Origin: Synergistaceae bacterium | GTDB taxonomy: Bacteria; Synergistota; Synergistia; Synergistales; Aminobacteriaceae | Direction: 5' to 3' | NCBI GenBank assembly: GCA_017394925.1 | Contig: JAFPWQ010000065.1 | Location: 1-9,808 of the forward strand | DNA length: 9,808 bases | Shown: positions 5,885-9,808 of the stretch, in pieces | Position numbering within the stretch: position 1 is the first letter of the stretch | Layout of the letters: each line of letters opens with the position of its first letter | The notes under the pieces: model-generated | What the model was told of the DNA's origin: nothing | Databases searched by the model: none | What the model saw: the letters and a program-made list of their open reading frames with translations, nothing else | Made by a program: the position numbers and the translations under genes

Positions 5885-7039
5885 ATGAAGACTGCAAAAA
5901 TTTTTCTCGCAATTATATTAATGTTCGTATCTTCAGCATGTCTTGCGGCAGATGCAGTTGATGACCCCGATTTGGTTCAGGGTTCATCGGGTCAGATGAT
6001 GGCGCAGATAGAGAAGATAATCTACGGTTATGTAGCTAAAGGAGGACTAATTGAGAGGCTCGGCAAGGTTGAAGAAGACCTTTTCGGGAGGAGTCTTCCT
6101 GGAACGATTGCAGAGAGACACGCGGCGATATTAACATTTCTTGAGATCGGAACGGATGAACAGCCTTCGATGTTATTCAAGCTGGGAGTTGCTGAATGGG
6201 TAGTGAATAAGAGAATACGCGCATCTGAATCAGCATCGAAGAGACTCGAAGACCTTGAAGTGAATCTCACGGGTGCATCACGCAACGGGAATCCAATCGT
6301 AATGAGAGTAGAAAGTCTGCTTGCGACTCTGGTAATGGACCCGGTAACATCACAGCCGGTTTTATTGCCCGGCAACACAGTAATGAAATTCAGATTTATG
6401 GACGAGTTAAGCCCTGCGAAATCAAAGAAGGGAGATTACGTACGTCTTGAGCTTACGAATGATATTATCGTCAATCAATGTCTTGTTGCTCCGGCAGGTT
6501 CACTTCTGGTTACGGAAGTTCGTGATGTAAAGCGTCCGAGAATGTTCGGTATACCCGGTGAAGTTAGATTATCATTCAATGAGTTAAAACCTCTTGGACC
6601 TCAGAAGACTCCTGTTTATCTCGGAAAAGAATCAGAGAATGCAGTCAAAGAAGCACGCAAAACTGGCGACCGCGGAGAAGGTGCAGTAATCGGAGCAGGA
6701 GCAATGAGTATAGCCGGAGCTGCTCTGCTTGGGCCTGTTGGGCTGGTCAGCGGAGTATTCATTCGGGGGAACTCGATAAAGATTCCTGCAGGATCAGTTA
6801 CGTTCGTACAGACATCAGGAGACGTTGTTGTCTCAGCTTATCCGATACCTGCAAGCATTCAGGTTACAGAGCCCAGCATAACGACCGCACAGCCTCAGCA
6901 GAATACATCACAGACAGGCACGTACAATCCCGACAGAGATACGATCATCAAGGGAGATGTCTTTAACAGAAATGCATACGGAGCGAATACGCCTACAGGA
7001 GGAGACTTTGAATTGCCTCCAGAACAGCCAGTTAGATAA
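5885..7039 (+). CDS. Exported protein with internal repeat and glycine-rich segment, unknown function
   Basis: A 384-residue protein that I do not recognise. A typical signal peptide (MKTAKIFLAIILMFVSSACLA) has cleavage near ACLA/AD; a lipoprotein reading (SSAC) is also possible. Residues 55-86 and 117-149 form two copies of a pattern RL-x-x-x-E-x-x-L-x-G...R...L-x-x-L, a helical repeat. A strand-rich middle follows (about 155-260: LLPGNTVMKFRFMDEL, VRLELTNDIIVNQ, APAGSLLVTEV). Next is a Gly/Ala segment (about 266-296: GAVIGAGAMSIAGAALLG) that may insert in a membrane or pack like a glycine zipper, then IPAGSVTFVQTSGDVVV and a Gln/Thr/Pro-rich tail. Its place between pyrG and the Lpt genes suggests an envelope role, which is inference. 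An alternative start at 5873 adds four residues. Confidence 0.8.
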   Translation: MKTAKIFLAIILMFVSSACLAADAVDDPDLVQGSSGQMMAQIEKIIYGYVAKGGLIERLGKVEEDLFGRSLPGTIAERHAAILTFLEIGTDEQPSMLFKLGVAEWVVNKRIRASESASKRLEDLEVNLTGASRNGNPIVMRVESLLATLVMDPVTSQPVLLPGNTVMKFRFMDELSPAKSKKGDYVRLELTNDIIVNQCLVAPAGSLLVTEVRDVKRPRMFGIPGEVRLSFNELKPLGPQKTPVYLGKESENAVKEARKTGDRGEGAVIGAGAMSIAGAALLGPVGLVSGVFIRGNSIKIPAGSVTFVQTSGDVVVSAYPIPASIQVTEPSITTAQPQQNTSQTGTYNPDRDTIIKGDVFNRNAYGANTPTGGDFELPPEQPVR

Positions 7040-7040
7040 C

Positions 7041-8168
7041 ATGAAGAAGAGAATTTTATTACTCGCTGTAGTTTTTACGGCGGGTATTTTTTTTACGCTT
7101 TCACACTCAGCATATGCCCTTGATGCCTCCGGGAACCCGACTGAAGAGACGATAAGAATTCTTGAACGCTGGACATCATCGCATTGGGGGCAGGACTGTT
7201 TTGTGTGGATAGTGCATTATCCGTATGAGATTGCAGACGCGTGGACAGAGTCAGAATCTTTGCGTTCGGGAATGAGTGAGTCTGAACGTGAGAGATTCAG
7301 ACGGAATTTTATCTCGGAGTTAAAACTTGATTCATCTGAGACGTTCTTAGTGAGCGTGTATTCATTCGGTGCAAGACCGGTTAATTTGTCGCCTGTACGT
7401 GATAATATCTCGTTACTTTCAGCAGCAGGAGAACGCATAAAGCCGACGCGGTTTGATTCGAGTCTTGAGAATTCATCACCGGGAATCATTCAGGGTCTTG
7501 TGTTCTTTCCCAAGCAGAGCAATAAAGACTATGTTATCGCGTTAAATGGAATGGGAAGAAACGAACGCATATTTTCGTTTTCGCCTCCTGAGCTTGTAAT
7601 GCCTCAGCCCAAACAGGAAAAGAAGCCCGAAGTCGTTGTAGTGAACATTCCGAAGAGAGAGCCTGCACCTAAACCAAAACCCAAACCCGTACCTCCTCCT
7701 CCGCCTGCAATACCTCCGAGACCAGTACAACCGTTATTTCAGGAAAGCTCAAATGACATGGCCGAATTTGTGAATTCAGTACGTGAACGCACAAGCAGTG
7801 ATGCAAAAGTGAGAATTAATCCGCCTGAATTAAAGACAGCAAGACAAAGCAATATCGATAATGCATATGTTAGCCGTGAAAATGTTCTGAGAAAATTTTT
7901 GCTGCTATGGTCGTCCAATAATCCCAATGAAATGTATGATATGTTATCTGAGCAGTCAAAGAAAATAATCTCGCGTGAAAATTTTGCGAAGGAAATTGCA
8001 AAGGATTCGGGATTTCGTTCTGGTCTCAAGAGCGATTACAGAATCGACTGGGTCGGTGAAGAACGCGCAAAGGTGATTACGACACGCAAGACTCTGGTGT
8101 TCAGGTCTGTAGTTACGAGGACACTGGGAGTTACGCGCGAGGGGTCATCATGGCGTATAGTATGGTAA
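7041..8168 (+). CDS. Exported protein with TonB-like proline linker and NTF2-like C-terminus
   Basis: A 375-residue protein of unrecognised family. It has a signal peptide (MKKRILLLAVVFTAGIFFTL, cleavage near AYA/LD), then a globular part of about 170 residues (YPYEIADAW, FLVSVYSFGARPVNLSP, IIQGLVFFPK). A low-complexity linker at about 207-235 (repeated KP, then PPPPP) follows, of the kind that spans the periplasm in TonB. The C-terminal part (about 278-375), starting SRENVLRKFLLLWSSN, looks like an NTF2-like domain: helices followed by strands, ending in the WRIVW strand. The ATG at 7041 follows the previous stop by one base and has no clear ribosome site, so it probably depends on translational coupling. 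It most likely works with the preceding exported protein. A longer frame running back to 6957 would overlap that gene and hide the signal peptide. Confidence 0.8.
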   Translation: MKKRILLLAVVFTAGIFFTLSHSAYALDASGNPTEETIRILERWTSSHWGQDCFVWIVHYPYEIADAWTESESLRSGMSESERERFRRNFISELKLDSSETFLVSVYSFGARPVNLSPVRDNISLLSAAGERIKPTRFDSSLENSSPGIIQGLVFFPKQSNKDYVIALNGMGRNERIFSFSPPELVMPQPKQEKKPEVVVVNIPKREPAPKPKPKPVPPPPPAIPPRPVQPLFQESSNDMAEFVNSVRERTSSDAKVRINPPELKTARQSNIDNAYVSRENVLRKFLLLWSSNNPNEMYDMLSEQSKKIISRENFAKEIAKDSGFRSGLKSDYRIDWVGEERAKVITTRKTLVFRSVVTRTLGVTREGSSWRIVW

Positions 8169-8201
8169 ATCAAGCAAATAAATCTGAAGGGAGATAATGA
8201 A

Positions 8202-8495
8202 ATGAGTACAGCAGTATTAGAAAAAGAAAGCCGGTTAGCAACGGGAAATGAAATTATTGATACACAGCTGCCTCTGTTGACAGAAGGAGAGCTTGCAAGA
8301 GTTGCGGATTATATTCGCTATGTTATGTGGTCGCGCATTGAAGAAGAAGATGAAGATGACGATGATGGCAGCTGGGCAGATGCACCTTTGACAGCTGAAG
8401 AAGAAGAAGCACTCAGGCAGGGACGCGAGAATGCAAGAAACGGAAATTATCTTACATTAGCAGAGTTCAGGGAGAGCCAGAAATGTGGACAGTAA
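8202..8495 (+). CDS. Antitoxin of a RelE-type pair
   Basis: A 97-residue very acidic protein. It has a helical N-terminal part (LPLLTEGELARVADYIRYVMW) like DUF2281-type antitoxins, an Asp/Glu run (EEEDEDDDDG), then a RelB-like toxin-binding tail (PLTAEEEEALRQGRENARNG followed by YLTLAEF). No obvious ribbon-helix-helix domain is seen, so whether it binds DNA is unclear. ATG 8202 has AAGGGAGA (8187-8194) 7 bases before it. It lies 33 bases after the NTF2-like gene and overlaps the toxin gene by 13 bases. No private promoter was seen in those 33 bases. It does not resemble the antitoxin at 1239-1469 in the N-terminal half. Confidence 0.8.
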   Translation: MSTAVLEKESRLATGNEIIDTQLPLLTEGELARVADYIRYVMWSRIEEEDEDDDDGSWADAPLTAEEEEALRQGRENARNGNYLTLAEFRESQKCGQ

Positions 8496-8737
8496 ACGTA
8501 GATAAATCAGTTGACAAAAAGCTCAAGAAGATACCTAACCAGGATAAAGCCAGAATACAGCAGGTGATTGACGATTTGGAGGTTAAACCCGAACAGCTTG
8601 ACATAAAGCCTCTTGTCGGGCGTGAAGGTTACCGCCTCAAAGTAGGGGGCTGGCGTTTGCTCATGGACATAAACGAGGACGAAAGGGTAATATTTATTTA
8701 CACGCTTGCTTCACGCGGAGATGTCTACAAGAAGTAA
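8483..8737 (+). CDS. RelE-family toxin
   Basis: An 84-residue basic protein with the RelE pattern: WTVNVDKSVDKKLKKIP, a helical hairpin (ARIQQVIDDL), then the conserved GREGYRLKVGGWRLLMDI and a last strand with RGDVYK. Members of this family cleave mRNA at the ribosome, with basic residues in the RLKVGGWR and RGDVYK blocks as likely contacts. It overlaps the antitoxin by 13 bases with its own AGGGAGAG site 6 bases before the ATG. The stop is only 6 bases before lptC. It aligns only loosely with the toxin at 989-1255, so the two modules are not recent copies of each other. Confidence 0.88.
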   Translation: MWTVNVDKSVDKKLKKIPNQDKARIQQVIDDLEVKPEQLDIKPLVGREGYRLKVGGWRLLMDINEDERVIFIYTLASRGDVYKK

Positions 8738-8743
8738 CCCGTC

Positions 8744-9307
8744 ATGAAAATAAAAATATCACGTCCAAAATTCTTAATGTGTTTTCTTTTTCTCGGTCTG
8801 GTTGTTCTTGTCCGTTATGCCATGCGCGATATGGAACTTGATGTAGATTTACTGCGTGAGAGCATAATGAAAGTTCCTGCCATAGTCATGGAAAATATAC
8901 AGTTATCACGTGAAGTTTCCGGCGATATGTGGCGCGTGAAGATCCCGTATCTTGACCGCGACGGCGATGTAGTGAATGTAAAATCTCTTGATATTCGCAG
9001 GCAGATCAGCGGCGATAAAGGCGAATGGTATTTTTTCGGTCTTGAAGGAGTGTATTCTCATGACATAAAAGCAGCGAGCATTAAAGGCTTATTGGGAACA
9101 CTTGCAGATGAAAACCGCACATGGAATCTTGAAGGCAGAAAATTAAACTGGCAGGAAAAAAATAACACGTTCACTTTTCCCGAAGGACTTGTGCTTTATG
9201 ATGAAGAACTTTCACTTAATGCACCTTATGCAAGCATGGATAACAGCGGCGTGATATTATTAGATCATGGAGGCGTAATCCAATGGCTAAAACCTTTAAA
9301 CGAGTAA
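8744..9307 (+). CDS. lptC: LptC-like LPS transport protein
   Basis: A 187-residue bitopic protein (E. coli LptC is 191). A short basic N-terminus is followed by one membrane segment (about 9-24, FLMCFLFLGLVVLVRY). The periplasmic part resembles the LptC/LptA jelly-roll: VMENIQLSREVSGDMWRVKIPY, VKSLDIRRQI, GEWYFFGLEGVYSHD, TWNLEGRKLNWQEK, FPEGLVLYDEELSLNAPYAS. In the known Lpt bridge, LptC receives LPS from the LptBFG ATPase and passes it to LptA. The assignment rests on architecture, size and the OstA-family gene directly downstream. The ATG has only a weak AAGAAG-like site and sits 6 bases after the toxin stop, suggesting coupled translation. Confidence 0.75.
   Translation: MKIKISRPKFLMCFLFLGLVVLVRYAMRDMELDVDLLRESIMKVPAIVMENIQLSREVSGDMWRVKIPYLDRDGDVVNVKSLDIRRQISGDKGEWYFFGLEGVYSHDIKAASIKGLLGTLADENRTWNLEGRKLNWQEKNNTFTFPEGLVLYDEELSLNAPYASMDNSGVILLDHGGVIQWLKPLNE
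9269..9273 (+). promoter_or_regulatory. Ribosome binding site for the OstA-family gene
   Basis: GGAGG lies inside the lptC coding region, 9 bases before ATG 9283. Confidence 0.7.
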
Positions 9308-9808
9308 GAAGAATAATATTATCGCTTGCAGTCCTGCTATTACTGAATCAGAATCATAATTCATATGCTGCCGTATATGAGAATTATTACGTTGAAGAAT
9401 CCAGTGAGATTGTCAACGAAGAGAATTTGCCGCCCGCACCCCAACCCGACAACGTAACTCTGAATGCTGACCGCGTATCGTTCAATGATGAGACAGGTTA
9501 CGCAACAGCACAAGGGAATGCAACACTGAAATATAAAGACACGACCATAGAAGCCGAAAGAATCGAATATAACGCAGACACGCAAAAAGTTCAGGCAATG
9601 CCCCTTCCGAATGAAAAAGTTACGATTAAGCACACAAATAGAATCTTACGAGGCGATATTCTCGATTATGACCTGACGACAGGCGAAGGAGTTTTAACCG
9701 GCCCGGCTACACGTGTTGCATTGGGCGAGGACAGAGGAGTTCTCTATGTCTCAGGCGGAGAGATTGACGTTATCCCCTGGGAACTTGCAGAGGAACGCGG
9801 ACTCGTTA
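9283..9808 (+). CDS. OstA/LptA-LptD family LPS transport protein, N-terminal part (cut by window end)
   Basis: An open frame of 175 codons reaching the window edge. It starts 25 bases inside lptC with a good GGAGG. A signal peptide (MAKTFKRVRRIILSLAVLLL, cleavage near SYA/A at about 29) is followed by an acidic/Pro stretch. From about residue 57 an OstA jelly-roll begins: VTLNADRVSFNDETGYATAQ, then GNATLKYKDTTIEAERIEYN, DTQKVQA, RGDILDYDLTTGEGVLTGP. This repeated strand pattern forms the groove that carries LPS in LptA and in the N-domain of LptD. The continuation (RGVLYVSGGEIDVIPWELA) hints at LptD or a long LptA, but the C-terminus is missing. Overlap with lptC indicates joint expression. 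Confidence 0.82.
   Translation, partial: MAKTFKRVRRIILSLAVLLLLNQNHNSYAAVYENYYVEESSEIVNEENLPPAPQPDNVTLNADRVSFNDETGYATAQGNATLKYKDTTIEAERIEYNADTQKVQAMPLPNEKVTIKHTNRILRGDILDYDLTTGEGVLTGPATRVALGEDRGVLYVSGGEIDVIPWELAEERGLV

Noticed and set aside
6957..7040. 28-residue N-terminal extension of the NTF2-like gene
   Set aside because: It overlaps the upstream gene by more than 80 bases and would bury the signal peptide.
1..9808. Insertion sequence, prophage, CRISPR or tRNA signals
   Set aside because: No transposase, integrase, regular short repeats with spacers, or cloverleaf sequences were found on either strand.

Overview
The window reads as a chromosomal segment of a diderm (outer-membrane) bacterium with AT-leaning DNA. 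LptC and an OstA-fold protein imply lipopolysaccharide export. Together with a membrane-anchored LysM/M23 peptidase next to pyrG, this would fit the Synergistota, but that placement is recall-based inference. No tRNA, rRNA, CRISPR array, insertion sequence or phage gene was seen. Coding density is very high.

Left part (1-1928): the 3' end of a homoserine kinase gene (thrB) reads rightward. Facing it is a compact leftward four-gene cluster, in transcription order: small exported protein (1852-1496), RelB-like antitoxin (1469-1239), RelE/ParE-like toxin (1255-989) and a second exported or lipoprotein-like protein (976-446). The cluster ends at a terminator-like hairpin at 401-437. A precorrin-2 dehydrogenase-like gene (siroheme branch, 1929-2429) diverges from it across about 76 bp.

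Middle (2430-2647): a 218-bp noncoding leader with two extended -10 promoter candidates, each overlapped or closely followed by a perfect inverted repeat. It precedes the main operon.

Right part (2648-9808): one tightly packed rightward operon. In order it holds a LysM3-M23 endopeptidase, CTP synthase (pyrG), two unrecognised exported proteins (one with an internal repeat, one with a TonB-like proline linker and an NTF2-like tail), a second antitoxin/toxin pair, lptC, and the start of an OstA/LptA-LptD family gene cut by the window end. All gaps are 8 bp or less, or overlaps, except 33 bp before the antitoxin. The operon joins peptidoglycan remodelling, CTP supply (used for CMP-Kdo and phospholipids) and LPS transport, so an envelope-assembly theme is reasonable.

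The most notable points are a complete RelE-type toxin-antitoxin module lying between envelope genes directly upstream of lptC, a second unrelated module sandwiched between two exported-protein genes, and the two palindromes in the leader. No wholly new system can be proven from the sequence alone.
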